A DNA stretch of 64,000 nucleotides from Tachypleus tridentatus. Lineage: Eukaryota; Arthropoda; Merostomata; Xiphosura; Limulidae. Position 1 is the stretch's first letter; each line of letters starts with the position of its first letter. The stretch lies in assembly GCF_004210375.1 (NCBI RefSeq), contig NC_134834.1, forward strand, positions 163,203,290 through 163,267,289, given 5' to 3'. The position numbers and the translations under genes are program-made. The notes under the pieces are model-generated. The model saw only the letters and a program-made list of their open reading frames with translations, was not told the origin of the DNA and searched no databases. Of this stretch, positions 1 to 12,126 are shown in pieces.

Positions 1-3000
1 TTCTCCCACAATAGCACACAACAAATAATTCTAATTAAAGTGTCCAATACCGAACTGAGCCTTATAAAAATCTTAATTAAGTACTGAACCAAACCTATGT
101 CTGAAATAGCTAAATAAGGGCCAAGATTAGAATAGGAACAAAATTCAATCCAGTTAATAATAAAATGAAATGCATCAAATACTGACGATAATTCAAGTAC
201 AAAAAACAACAACTCAAACAACCTCACGTTTATAAAATGTAAATCATTTTCAAAAATATTGCTGAATATTTATAAAGTTCATAAGAAAAAATTCAAGTAA
301 CGTCAATGTTAAATTTTATAAATATTCAGAAATATTTTTAACTGAAATTCTGTTCTTCATGTACAGGCGTTTTAATATTTTGAAAAATTAATTTAGAAAC
401 CTAAACATCCATTTATATGGAATAACTTATGAATTTACACACAAAATATTTGGTTTTACAATAGACTATGTGATGAACAAATTGTTTAATTAGTTTTCTT
501 CATAACAAGAAATGGCATTACTTTCGTCAAAAAGCTTTGCTTATGCATTAACTTTTGCTTTTAGACATAACATATTTGGTCATCTTTTTAATGGATTTAG
601 TTGAGAGAAATGTGTCAAATAATTCAAAGGAAGACAGTAAGTTATTGCTATTGATTCCCCCTTAATAACATCTGATTGTGCAATATTTCCTCTTTTGTTG
701 ACGTGCTACGTTATGTTAAAGAGAGTTTCTATGCCTACTACTTGTCTATAACCATTTGGCTTTCACAAAAAAACAAACAAATGTATCACGTATTCAGTTG
801 TACAGGTACACTATGTACAGTTTACTGAATTTATTTTCTCTTCTGAAATAAAGTGTCACATGACATATTTAGTATTTGTGCAAGTATCTAACATTAATTT
901 TAGACTTACGATATTGCTTTGTTACGATTCTACACTTTTATTTCTTGAAAAATCCAGAGAACTATATTAAGCTTTTGGTTTCGTGATATTACAAGTTGAT
1001 TCGCTTACGTTTCTGTTGGTTGTTTTTTTTTAAACCAGAAAGATAATCCACTTAAATTTGTCCGTGAAGAGCTTCACCAAACATTTAAAAACACATTGAT
1101 AAAACACAGATGTTCATCCTTCGAGCACAGTAACGAAGGACCGCACTAGTTAAAAGTCAACTAGCTCCACGACTGCCTTGAACACCCAGGGGTTCTCCCA
1201 GTGATGGCTTTAAGATCAAACCGTTATTTACTCGTCTGACAGCTCTAAAGGTGAAGACGGCGAACAACGAATTTCTTGATCCTCACTTATTCTACATCCA
1301 ATTGATTCAGGTAGAACACAGAGGCTCTGTTTTAACAGATGCCTGGAGTAGTTTATCTTTCAAAGGAAGTACAGTTAATACTATAAAAGCACAAAATATT
1401 GTAGGGGAAATGTGAGACACTAACCGATTAGCTCGAGAGTTCGTGGAGCGCTGTGTAGGCAGATGACATTTCAAATTTTTGAAAGCATCACATGTACGTC
1501 GAAGGATTAAATGCATATAACACCAAAGCTTAACTGAATACACTGTTTAGTGGGTTCTCTTTGAATAACATGAACTTTGACATCAATATATCGTGATTGC
1601 AAGGTATGAACCACGCAGGAGTATTGATCTACGAATCCTTTCCATATATATTTGTAGAATTAATTAACGAGTTCTATATGGTGTAACTAAAAATTTATTG
1701 TCGTTTTTCACTGATATTTATATCGAATTTGGCCGTCCTTATAGAATATTTTTAATAAATGAAAATAGGTTCTCTTACAGGAAACTTTCGGGTAAAACGT
1801 ATTTCTCTCATAAAGTGAAGCACTTCGTGAGGTACTTAATTGTCTTCCTTAATACACAGTTAATAGCGATTTTACTGAAACCATAAACAGCACTTGAGGT
1901 AGTAAAAAACTCTTACGCTCGCAAGGATCTTGACTTACTTTTTGCGACTAAAAGGAAAACATGTGACAGAAATGTAAAAAACAAAAATATTTCTGTTAAC
2001 GTCAAGGTTTCGGAGGTCTGAGAGTATATTGAAATCAGGCGATGCTTGAAAGTAATCCGAAAGGTATCATGTAAGTTCTTTTTTTCTCAAGGAAAAAAAA
2101 AAGTCAAAATGATGTTGTCGAAAACTAGGACCACAAAATGGACATTTTTGGATTTGGGCTACAGAGAAATAAAATAAATAAGTATTTAAATTGTAAACAT
2201 TCAATAAACTCGAAAATATAGTTTAGAAGAATATGAGACATAAAAATTAATTGTTAGTGAAACTAATATTCTCTTCATATATATGCACATATAAATATTT
2301 TCAAAGAATTTAAAAACATTTTACGTTTTCAATATTTAAAATTTTCGTGTCCTCAGTAATTAATATTTAGAGTTAACTTATACTCAATACACGATATTTA
2401 AATTTTTGTGTATTCAGTAAACAATCTCAAATATTTTACGCATCTTCTACGTGCAATCACTTATTTCTTACCCATATCCATTAAATACTCTAATTTCTTT
2501 ATCTATCTTCAATAAATAACCTCTAAAGTTTTACCTATCCTCAATATAAAATTTCAAATTTTCTTCGCATATTTACTAGATAAATGATTCATTGTAAAAC
2601 AATTGAATTCCTAGCTTTCTTAAACTACAAACCATTTGCACATTCAAAAATAATATCTTAACTGTTAATTTTTAATTTTTTCTCTGCAAACAAAAATAAT
2701 AAACGACTGTATAAAATAATTTAAGACGTTACATTTTATTCAGTTAGTTTTCATTAAAAACATTTTTTTTGCATAGGCTTAGTTTTTCAAATTTATTTAG
2801 TACTATAGAGTATCTGAGATAAAGACATTAGTTTTCTACCAAACGTCGACATACGAAAATATTAATCTATTCACGATCTTAATGTGCTACAAGAAATTCA
2901 CTAACTGTTGTTTATCAAAACTGTTAGCTTTGAAAAGAGCATGGTAATTTTGATTATAACGTTTGTTAATTTATCAAGGATGTTCATTTTATACATTAAC

Positions 3001-6000
3001 ATAGTTAACGTTTAACATGAGGAAAACTGAAGGCTTACCTTGAAAGTTGTTTCGTTAATTCAGCTTATTGTTTGATTGTATACAAACGATTGGACAGGAC
3101 GGAAGTTCTTAAAGCAGTACATAAAGTTTTTTTTTAGTTTATAAAAGTCCGTCAGAATAATCAAGATAGTCCGTTTGAATCATAAAACCAAAATCTGAAG
3201 CCGCTTTACACTAAAACTGATTTCCACAATCTTTATCGTAGTCCTGGATTTGCTGTGATAATCAAAGAACAAGAAATCAATCATAGTATAAGATGATAAA
3301 CTAAACTGTTTAAATGTTTTTAAAGATCATGCGAAATATGGCTAAGTATAGTATGGACAAAGTAAATTTTGTTCATATTTTCATAGCCTATTTTTTCACA
3401 CTTGATCATAATGTAGGAGTGGTGTGTTATAGTAGTTTAAATTTTAATCGGTTTGAAGAAATGACTTTCACAGAATTAGAATTGCTAGAATAAATCAAGT
3501 GCCTAATTTACAATCTATATGCAATTTCATTTTCAGCTTTCTGTTTAATAGCTAAACTACACACACCAGTTTAACAACTTATTTAATTGGATAAGTCTTG
3601 AGGCCGTGACAAAAAAATAAAGAATTGATGACAAAGATAATTTAGAAAGGAAATTAGAGAACAAAGGATGCACAGGATTTTCTTAGCCCTGAAATGACAA
3701 GATTTACAATTTAACGTTACAATCGAAAATATACATTGTGAGCTAATCTATAAGACTTAGGTTGACTTAAATAAAGAACCGAAACAGTATGTTGTTCTAT
3801 AAACGTTTTGATAATGCACAAGACAGTAAAATTTTCGAGTATCTTGTGTGGTTTTTCTAAAGTTTTGTATCCGTTTCTGCCGTCGAAAAATCGTTTTTCT
3901 TGGCAGATATGGTACTTAATCATCTTAAGTTAAAATATCTTACAGATAAATGTATTTAGTGTGTTTTTATTTGAAAAGATTACTTTTTTAAAGTGATACT
4001 TAAAGACAAAATGTTTTTCTATGAAATTAAATGAGAATTGTTTCGAAGTGCAATAAATACAATTTTCCTTAACAGACAAATAAATAGTTCAAATCGAAAG
4101 AAAAAATAAAGTATTTTCTTCATATAAATGTTAACTTGTTTTCAGTGTCAAGTTTCATCTCTTCTTTAGATGGAATATCCTTACTGTGTATTAAAGGTTA
4201 AATGACTTACCCTGATAGAACATATTCTTGTACATAGTAGGACACTGTAGGTTCTGAAACGATAACCAGCCCAATGCGTATTAGTAGTAGTGATATTAAC
4301 ATGAAATTTATTCAGATAATAATGAACTTTCTTGCACGTATATTACATGAGAAAAAAACAACATGAAATTTTCTAATACTTTGTAAGGACATTAAGAAGA
4401 CTTAAATGAGTTTCTAATAAGCTGTGTTCAAGAGAATTACTCTGCGATCACAATTCTTATTAAAAGGTCAGCTACTGTTTTGTTTTAAAGATAAAAGTCT
4501 CATTAAAAAATCTACTATTTGAATTAATTGAAAAAAAATTGTTTTCGTTAGTAATATTATATTTTTTCGAACAAATGAAAATAAACGAATAACGTCTAAT
4601 ATGCCAAATACACAATAGTTTATATATTCCACTGCCGGCAAGGCCTTTCATACTGTACTAAGGATCTTGGTGGGGTACATTTTTTATGGGTCTTCGTAAG
4701 TAGATAAAAATGAAATAAGTCCCCATTTTATGCTCTTAGGTCCAATAAAAGGGGGAATAACTTGTTCGCAGTTTCTATTAAGGGCTCTATTTCTGTTTAT
4801 GTGTGTTATTATTTCCATGTAGTTAAGAAGAGGTTGAAATATATTCATAAATTTTCATCAACGCGCTAGAAATGGTCAAATATATTTCCGATTATTATTA
4901 GCACTAAAACAAAAGGCGAAGTCTCGTCCTGATAAAAACGGTGCACGTAATAGCAACAACATGTATATATTCATTGGATTAGAAAAAAAGTCATCTCCCT
5001 CAATCGGGTCATGAAAAGGCTTAGTTTCGGTTGAACACTTGTCTAATATCCTTAAAAAACATGCTTTTATTCTGAATTTTATTAGAAGTTGAAAGTCATT
5101 TTATTCAGTCAACCTTTGTCTTCACTCTTTACTGAAACGTTAATACGTAGTTAAAATGGTTTTAAAGTAAGTTCTTGTCGGTCTTTGTTTTGCTTTAGAG
5201 TCTGAAATCAATGGTAGTTTTGAGCGCTTATTAGCTATTTAAAGTTAAATGTGTCCTCGTTTAAATCTGTTTCACTACCATGTCAGGCTTTCACTTGCAA
5301 GCCTCAACATTGTCAGTCTTCATGCTAATTGTTTATTAACAAATCGAAATATCGTCTGCCTACGTTGTTAAACAATATCATAGTTAATTCTCGTCTTAAA
5401 ATAAGTCCTCGTCTCTTAAGTATGTATGACATGATATATACGACTTTTTCAGTGTAGTTATTATTAGTTCATTAATTTTGTGAGTGAATATTTTAATATT
5501 GTTTAGTTTTATTAATAACAAGCTAAATAAAAGCAATTATTTTAAATTAAATGTTACGACAAATTTAGTTACGTAACTCGACAAGATTCGTACTTTCTGT
5601 TTATAATTCATTGAAGCTATCGAGTGACGCGTGAAATTTATTGATGACCGTGATATAGAGATTTCTAGAAAGCGAGAAGACGATAAGTATTACATGTATA
5701 AATAAAATAAGACGAGCGGTAACAGAAGATAGACAGAGCAGACGAGAAATAAAGTCATAGGAACTACAGTTTCAGTCAGACAAAAGTCAGAAAACAAAGT
5801 TAACTGACGTAGGTGTGAATAGCCTAACAGTTAATAGGTTAAAGAGAGATTTATAGTTTTCTGACATTTTAGTTGAATAATTTGTTTTGTCAAAGGACGT
5901 ACTGAAGCAACTTAACCTAACTGTGTGGAATGTGACAAAAAGTAACGACTATTTAAAAGTAGGTCTATATGCGAAAAACAAACATTTATTGAAAGTAGGC

Positions 6001-6228
6001 CTAAATACGATAAAGCAGACAGGTATCGGAAGCTCAGAATATTGCGATAACTCAACGACAGTGTGAGTGAATAATACATCGATACTGTATGATGAAAAAA
6101 TAAGAAAGGTAGTAAGTGTATTATCCACTGATAGTGTTTAAGACGAAAATTGAGAAAGGTAGTATGGCTTGTTAACTGAACGTCTAAATCAATAGGCCTA
6201 AGGGAACTTTTGACAAGAAGAAGTGAAC
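1..6228. other. AT-rich non-coding, nothing recognised
   Basis: Intron or downstream flank of the CARP gene. Open frames here are short, low-complexity and without family resemblance. No repeat with recognisable ends was seen. Confidence 0.5.
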
Positions 6229-6230
6229 TA

Positions 6231-6865
6231 TTAGGTTGTCCAGAAGTAAATGTAGGAATTCTCACGATGACATTTAGAAGGTAACTTATCGTTGGTTGAT
6301 TTAATACAACGTTTGACATTTACAAGGTGTCTTAATTGTCTGCTGTTTTAACTCTACTCAGAGTAAGTTTCGCAATCCCAAGGCAGAATGGACAAGGTTT
6401 TCCTCTACGACTTTAAACTTGGACGAAAGTACACCTGAGTGTGATTGGAAAGACGAAAAAGTTAGGTAAGTGGGTTCTTCATGAGCTGACTGGAGATCAA
6501 CAAAATCTGCGTTATGAGACATGTCAAGGATGACGTTTCAAAATTGAACGAATTGGGAATCGAGGTTCTGCCTCATCCGCTTTATTCCCCAGACCTTTCC
6601 CCTACAGATTTTCATTTTTTCTACCACTTTGACAACTTTTTGAACAGTTAACGCTTTCAAAACCAGTTAGCTGCAGAAGATGCTTGCAGGGAATTCATTG
6701 ACCGTAGAAACTGATTTCAACAGCGGGAACATAAACAGCATCGTTATATGTTGGCAAAAGTGTGTTGAAGCAAATGTGCTACTTTGGTTAAAGCGTGTTT
6801 TACAACACTGGTTTATACTTTTCCAAATTTTGCAGTTCAAAAACATTTATTTCTGGACAACCTAA
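6231..6865 (+). mobile_element. mariner element, internally deleted, both terminal inverted repeats present
   Basis: The left end TTAGGTTGTCCAGAAGTAAA and the right end, read on the other strand TTAGGTTGTCCAGAAATAAA, form inverted repeats of more than 20 bp. Each is flanked by a TA dinucleotide (6229-6230 and 6866-6867), the mariner target duplication. Total length is about 635 bp against roughly 1.3 kb for a complete element. The remnant transposase frame runs on the same strand. Confidence 0.9.
6388..6810 (+). pseudogene. mariner transposase remnant (SETMAR/irritans-like), deleted and frameshifted
   Basis: The likely start is ATG at 6388, giving MDKVFLYDFKLGRK, like the N-terminus of mariner transposases. 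The helix-turn-helix and most of the first catalytic region are missing. The frame then resumes with a piece equal to WVPHEL (WVLHELTGDQQN), then KLNELGIEVLPHPLYSPDLS, which is the 'hPPYSPDLSPTDFHFF' block holding the last catalytic Asp, and a C-terminal piece like 'NNLISRWQKCVDANGSYFD' (INSIVICWQKCVEANV). Stops and frameshifts separate the pieces, so no active enzyme can be made. The intact ends mean it could once have been moved by a related transposase. Confidence 0.88.
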
Positions 6866-6867
6866 TA

Positions 6868-7341
6868 TTTATAGTGTTTATTATATGTTCGTCATCTCTA
6901 TAATGTAAATAATTTGTTGTACATACGATTAACTAGCTTGAATATGTACATATTATTTTGCAAATAAGTGGAGTGCGTGATGTTCCTTTATTCTTGAATT
7001 TGTCGTTAGATCAAAGATAACTGCTGCAGAATAATCTTTAGCCCAGCACATCCATTTAGGTTACTTTAATATATACTACTTAAAAAGTAAGTTTCTGACG
7101 ATGTATCTACGATTAAATGAGATGAATAAACGAAACGTTTTTAACCTTACCTATCGTAAGTAAAGATCTGGCACAAATTTTGGCCGTAGGCCTACTTCAG
7201 ATATAACTTAGCGGTAACAGAGAGAATTGTACAGTAAATTCATCTACGACAAGAGGGTTGAAAGCAGTTTAAGTCTTTTTATTTTCGTTCATCAAATCAA
7301 ACAAATGCTATCTTAATTAAATAAAGCAATTTAAAAGTAAG
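6868..7341. other. Non-coding, nothing recognised
   Basis: AT-rich sequence between the mariner copy and the 34 bp satellite; no feature seen. Confidence 0.4.
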
Positions 7342-8224
7342 AAGAGTACTTATAACTTCCGTATTAAAAGATAAGACAAATATTGATATGTTCTAGAATA
7401 AAACGTAAGGAAAGTATTGATATGTTCTGAGGGGCGTAGAATTTTTACACCCGATTGGGGGGGGATGATTTTTGCAACCACTTATGTGGACTGTTCAATT
7501 TGCAAATTGGTAATCTCTGATTACGTGAACCTGAAAGCTGTAGACATGCAGTCACAGAGTAATCTTGTTGCCACGATACTTGCATGTATACTTAGGCCTA
7601 CTGACTAATACTTACGAACTATTGCTTAGATCGAAAAGCTTAGAAGCACGCCTATATTAAAGATGTACATTTCGGCTACTGAAAAAGCCTACATCTAGGC
7701 CTAATTATGTAATTTGATTGGTAAGAATACGAGAATCACAAGAACAAACACACAATTTGTAGGCCTGTGATGCAATAAAACAATTCAACAGACCAAACTG
7801 TAGGGGGGGATGATTGTATGCACTATACCCCCCACCTAAAATGAAGGGGGGATGTATACCCTCAATCCCCATAGGATCTACGCCCCTGTATGTTCTACAA
7901 TAAAAGATAAGACAAGTATTGATATATTCTACAATAAAACATAAGGCAAGTATTGATATGCTCTACAATGAAAGGTAAGACAAATACTGATATGTTCTAC
8001 AATAAAAAGTAAAACAAATATTGACATGTTCTATAATAAAAGGTAAGGCAGGTATTGATATGTTCTACAATTAAAGGTAAGACAAGTATTGATATGTTCT
8101 ACAATAAAAGGTAAGACAAGTGTTGATATATACTATAATAAAAGGTAAGACAGGTATTGATATATACTATAATAAAATGTAAAAGAAGTATTGATATGTT
8201 CCATCATAAATAATAAGATTAGTA
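7342..8224. repeat. 34 bp tandem satellite, interrupted by a MITE
   Basis: About a dozen copies of a 34 bp unit containing TATTGATATGTTCTACAATA followed by a GGTAAGACAAG-like tail. Two to three copies precede the 7429-7888 insertion and about ten follow it. Units differ by a few bases each; the last ones are the most diverged. Confidence 0.9.
7429..7888. mobile_element. hAT-type non-autonomous MITE, 460 bp
   Basis: The ends are inverted repeats: left GAGGGGCGTAGAAT, right (reverse) CAGGGGCGTAGATC. It is flanked by an exact 8 bp duplication TATGTTCT (7421-7428 and 7889-7896) taken from the satellite unit itself. CAGGGGCGTAG-like ends and 8 bp duplications are typical of hAT elements. The interior carries G-rich runs and no transposase. 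Confidence 0.88.
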
Positions 8225-10629
8225 TGTTTTTAAACCTTATATTGTTCGTTTCTTCTTGTTTTTGAACACTTACAACAACTGTTCTTGTATATATTTTAGC
8301 TGACACTGTTGCTTGTGTAAATCACTTCTATGTTAAAGGATAATATCTTAATTCAACATAGATGAAGTAGAAGTGGAGTTTCTGTCAACCTTCTAAGTTA
8401 ATGACGCCGAGTTTATAGAACGATGTAACAAGATCAGGTTAGTGTGTTAAAAAAAAGTTCTTTGAAGTCCTTGCACAATGGAGACCGTCTACAAAGCATG
8501 TTTACAGACCATAGGCACGTCAATTCCACAGGGAGATTTAATAGGGTAAAAAACGGGAGAAGACTGAAAGAGACGGACATATAAGAAGAAGGTTAAACAT
8601 GTTATCCTCCCAAGAGCCTCCTTGATTTGGTGATATAAATTAGCAACACAAAAGAGCTTCAGTGTTGATGTGTAATTACATTATGGCTTTGGAAGTAAAC
8701 CAGAACAAAAAACTAAGTACAATAATCTGGGTATACGTAAGAACACTAAGCAAGTGAGAAAAGCAAGGTTGGATGTCCTTTGCATAATTAGTATCTGCGG
8801 AATTAAAGACAATTCGGATACAGAGCAGAAATGTAAGCCTGAAATCTGTGAAGTGTATCGAATGATGTGATAAAAAACTTTAGTTGCTACCTGTTGAGCA
8901 ATTTGATAAGGACAGTAATCTTAACGATCTATACGAGAGGAAGTCAGAGAGAATTTAAATTAACAAATGAAGTGTTGGTTGACTGGGCGTTGATGTGGAC
9001 TGTACATTTTATTTGTATGAAAGTTTCAAGGAAACTTATTTCCTTATTAGATTTTGTTTCAAAGCCTCCTTCTCTGGTAATGGTACATAAACACATCTTT
9101 CTCAAACTGTCATATAGAAAAATAATATAATCCTCTTAATTTTTTGTTTCTTGTAGTTGTTAAAAAATTAAAAAATCAGGCGAACATATGGTATACGAAG
9201 AATGTGGAATTATTCTCTCTATTTTGGTAAGCCTAAAAGCTTTGATAAGTTATTAATAGTTCAGTAAAATTACATTGTCATGCTACGCACAAATTATAGT
9301 GTTTATTTATCTGATTGCGTAATCGTTTTTGAATACGGCTACTGGTAAAATGGAGTAATATCAACTCACAGAAATACTGATATATATATGAATATTGATC
9401 AATTAAGAAACATCAACCACACGTAATAATAACAATAAAATATCGAAGTCATAACGAGTTAAACGTTAACAAAAAATAAGTTAAAAGTTATATACTGAAG
9501 GCTTACGTGTGTCAAGCAATTTTAACTTACTGGTCGTTGGAAGTTGGTAGCTGGAGGAAAAATTTCTAAACGAAAAGAACTACTTGGTTAAACACAGAAG
9601 TAAAATACGATTTAGGGTTTTCACAACGAATGAAAAACAAAGAATCTGCCTTTGTTAGTTAGTATTTAAATTTCATAGTTTGCGAGGACATTGACTTGCT
9701 CTCTCTTTCTTTTCTTAGCTTCTACGTCGTATTACAGGTCTAAATTGTGTGATTTATTACCAATCGACGCTAAGAAACGTTAACTTTTCGCTCATTTGAG
9801 TTTCTGTCGATATTATATTTCCGTTTGGTGGACCTAACTTTGTAAATGTTTTAACTTGTAGCACTGAGAGTATTAAGAAGGTGTGATTTCAATTGAGAAG
9901 TAGGCAGCTAACCGAGTAGACAGTCCATAATTACAATAAGTTTTCCGTGTATTTAACTTATGTGTTCTAATATTATCAGTGTTACCTGCATGCTTAATAA
10001 ATCATTATGCATTATCCAAAACGAACAAGTATTTTCTTCAGGGCGTAAATATTACATAAAACAATGTTGAAATCAATAATTACGCTGCAAATACAACTAT
10101 TAGACAACTTACAACGAGAAAATAATGAGGCAATATTTTTAAAACTGTTAAATTTCAAACTTTACAATGTGTAAATACTAATAAACATGAGTTTTAACTG
10201 AATGTTTGTTATGCGTATCATGGAAGTATTGTTGGATGACTTTTTAACAATGAGACAGTGTTTCGGAAACAATGTACTAAATTTTAAGATTACGATGAGT
10301 AAATACTAATTAATGTTGTATTTAGTTGATGTGCTATACGTGTCGTGGAAGTATATGTGTATAAAAATATGTTGATTAAGTTAAAACTGTTTTTAATTAC
10401 TTACTAGCATATTGTTAGAAAATACATTATTTCAATTTTTAGTGTTTTGTCACAGGTGTTTTACCTTTGTTTTTATGTTATTTATTCTTTCCAGTTTCAG
10501 GGGGTGAGAACACAATGTGGTTTTGTCTGTTGTTAGTGTTAAAGCAAAGGATAGACGTGAGTACGAAACCTAAAAGCCTTTAAGGTTTAGGTTCGAACAC
10601 GAATACCTAAATATTTACAGCTTAAAGTC
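8225..10629. other. Non-coding, nothing recognised
   Basis: AT-rich sequence. The 87-codon open frame near 8867-9130 shows no family resemblance. Confidence 0.4.
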
Positions 10630-10743
10630 CTCCGCTGCTACAGCGGTAAGTCTACGAATTTACAACACTAAAATCAGGGGCTCGATTCTCCTCGGTGGAC
10701 TCAGCAGACAGCCCGATGTGGCTTTGCTACAAGAAATACACAC
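10630..10743 (+). mobile_element. Short tRNA-like SINE, family C
   Basis: It has CCGCTGCTACAGCGGTAAG, then a B-box-like GGCTCGATTCTCCTC, then AGCCCGATGTGGCTTTGC and an ACACACA tail. The same unit recurs at 20333, 32120 and elsewhere. Confidence 0.7.
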
Positions 10744-11039
10744 AGCTTAAGATACGATTGACATTTTAAGCCTGAATTTAGAAGTCACAAAGTTTTACTT
10801 TTAAGTGCAGGATTGATAGGAAACTGACCAGCCTTTATTTTCCACTTATTTCCGACGAAAAACAAACCAAATAAATCTAATTAATTCTTGAAATTTGGGA
10901 CAGTTTTCCTTAGTTGGCAAGTATAATATTAAGATACTATTATTTCATTTATTCGACTGTAAATTTAAAATTGATTAATTAAACTTAGCGACAAATAGCT
11001 TTACACTAATGTATCGTGCGACTTTGTAGTCTTAGTTTT

Positions 11040-11148
11040 GTTTATTTGTTTCTAGAACATCGGGCTATTGGTTGTATCCACCATGGGAAATCGAACCTCG
11101 GATTTTATCATGGTAAGTCCATAGATTTATCGCTGTTCCATCGGTAAC
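11040..11148 (-). mobile_element. Short tRNA-like SINE, family B/C, diverged
   Basis: The reverse of the family B/C unit: GGGCTATTGG, CCACCATGGGAAATCGAACC, then the TAAGTCCATAGATTTATCGC head. Old copy. Confidence 0.6.
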
Positions 11149-11699
11149 ATAGTGTAAGGAAATGGTTAGAAATGTATAGATCGCATAATGTTAATCACTA
11201 TGAATTAATTTTGATAATTCGTGAGTATTGTAAAGTATTTATTATTATAACAGGATTGTTATGGTTTTGGATTCAGAAGACTTAAAAATTTATTGCATAA
11301 GCTTATAAGAAAGTACAACACTCAGAGAAGTGAAACTTCAGACTTTATAAGAAAAAGTTTCCGAGTTTCCTAATGCACATTTTATCAACACTTCGCATCA
11401 CGGTCACTTTAATACAACGAATACAATAGAGAAATAGCATTGAAACAATCAATAAATAGCATTCGAATTCAATATCTGTGGTTTAAAAATATCATTCGCT
11501 TTGTCAGTCCATATAACTTGCAATAGAGAAAGCAACGCAAACGGGTGTTCTTAAATATAAAAACCTAATAAAACAATCATGAACGTTGATATTATACGCA
11601 AGTTTCAACTTCCGATTTGCCAGTTGTCATAATGATAACAATTAAAATTTAGGGAGGGCATGTTAGCAATAGAGGATTTCTTTCTGTCTTTTTTCTGAA

Positions 11700-11812
11700 G
11701 GCAAGCACAAAGCTCAACAATTAGCTATCTGTGCTTTGCCACAACAGGTATCAAAACCCAGTTTCTAGCATTGTAAGTCCTAAAACATAGCTCTGTGCTA
11801 CTAAGGGGACAG
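11700..11812 (-). mobile_element. Short tRNA-like SINE, family B
   Basis: Contains GCACAAAGCTCAACAATTAG, GCTATCTGTGCT, a GGTATCAAAACCC B-box and GTAAGTCC, in the same order as the better copy at 24958. Confidence 0.7.
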
Positions 11813-11852
11813 CTCTCTTAAAAAAAAGATAAAGTTACAAATATATATTTAT

Positions 11853-12126
11853 TTATTTGATTTGAATTTTGCGCAAAGTTGCACAAGGGATATCTGCATT
11901 AGCCGTCCCTAATTTAGTAGTGTAAGACTAAAGGGAAGGCAACTAGTCATCACCACCCACCGCCAACTCTTGGGCTACTCTTTTACCAACGAATAGCTGA
12001 ATTGACCGTCACATTTAAATGCCCCTACAGCTGAAATGGCGAGCATGTTTGGTGTGACGGGGATTCGAACCCGCGACCCTCGGATTGCGAGTCGAATGCC
12101 TTAACCACCTGGCCATGTCACGCCCA
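11853..12126 (-). mobile_element. tRNA-derived SINE, family A, near full length
   Basis: Reading the minus strand: a tRNA-like head (GGCCAGGTGGTTAAGGCATT, then GGGTTCGAATCCCCG as B-box), then a conserved body with TGACGGTCAATTC and GTAAAAGAGTAGCCCAAGAG, and a tail with TTTGCGCAAAATTC. There are more than a dozen copies in the window. The head resembles a tRNA but is not a functional tRNA gene. Confidence 0.9.

Noticed and set aside
5912..6319. 135-codon Leu/Ser-rich minus frame
   Set aside because: Low complexity, overlaps the left end of the mariner copy, and has no family resemblance.
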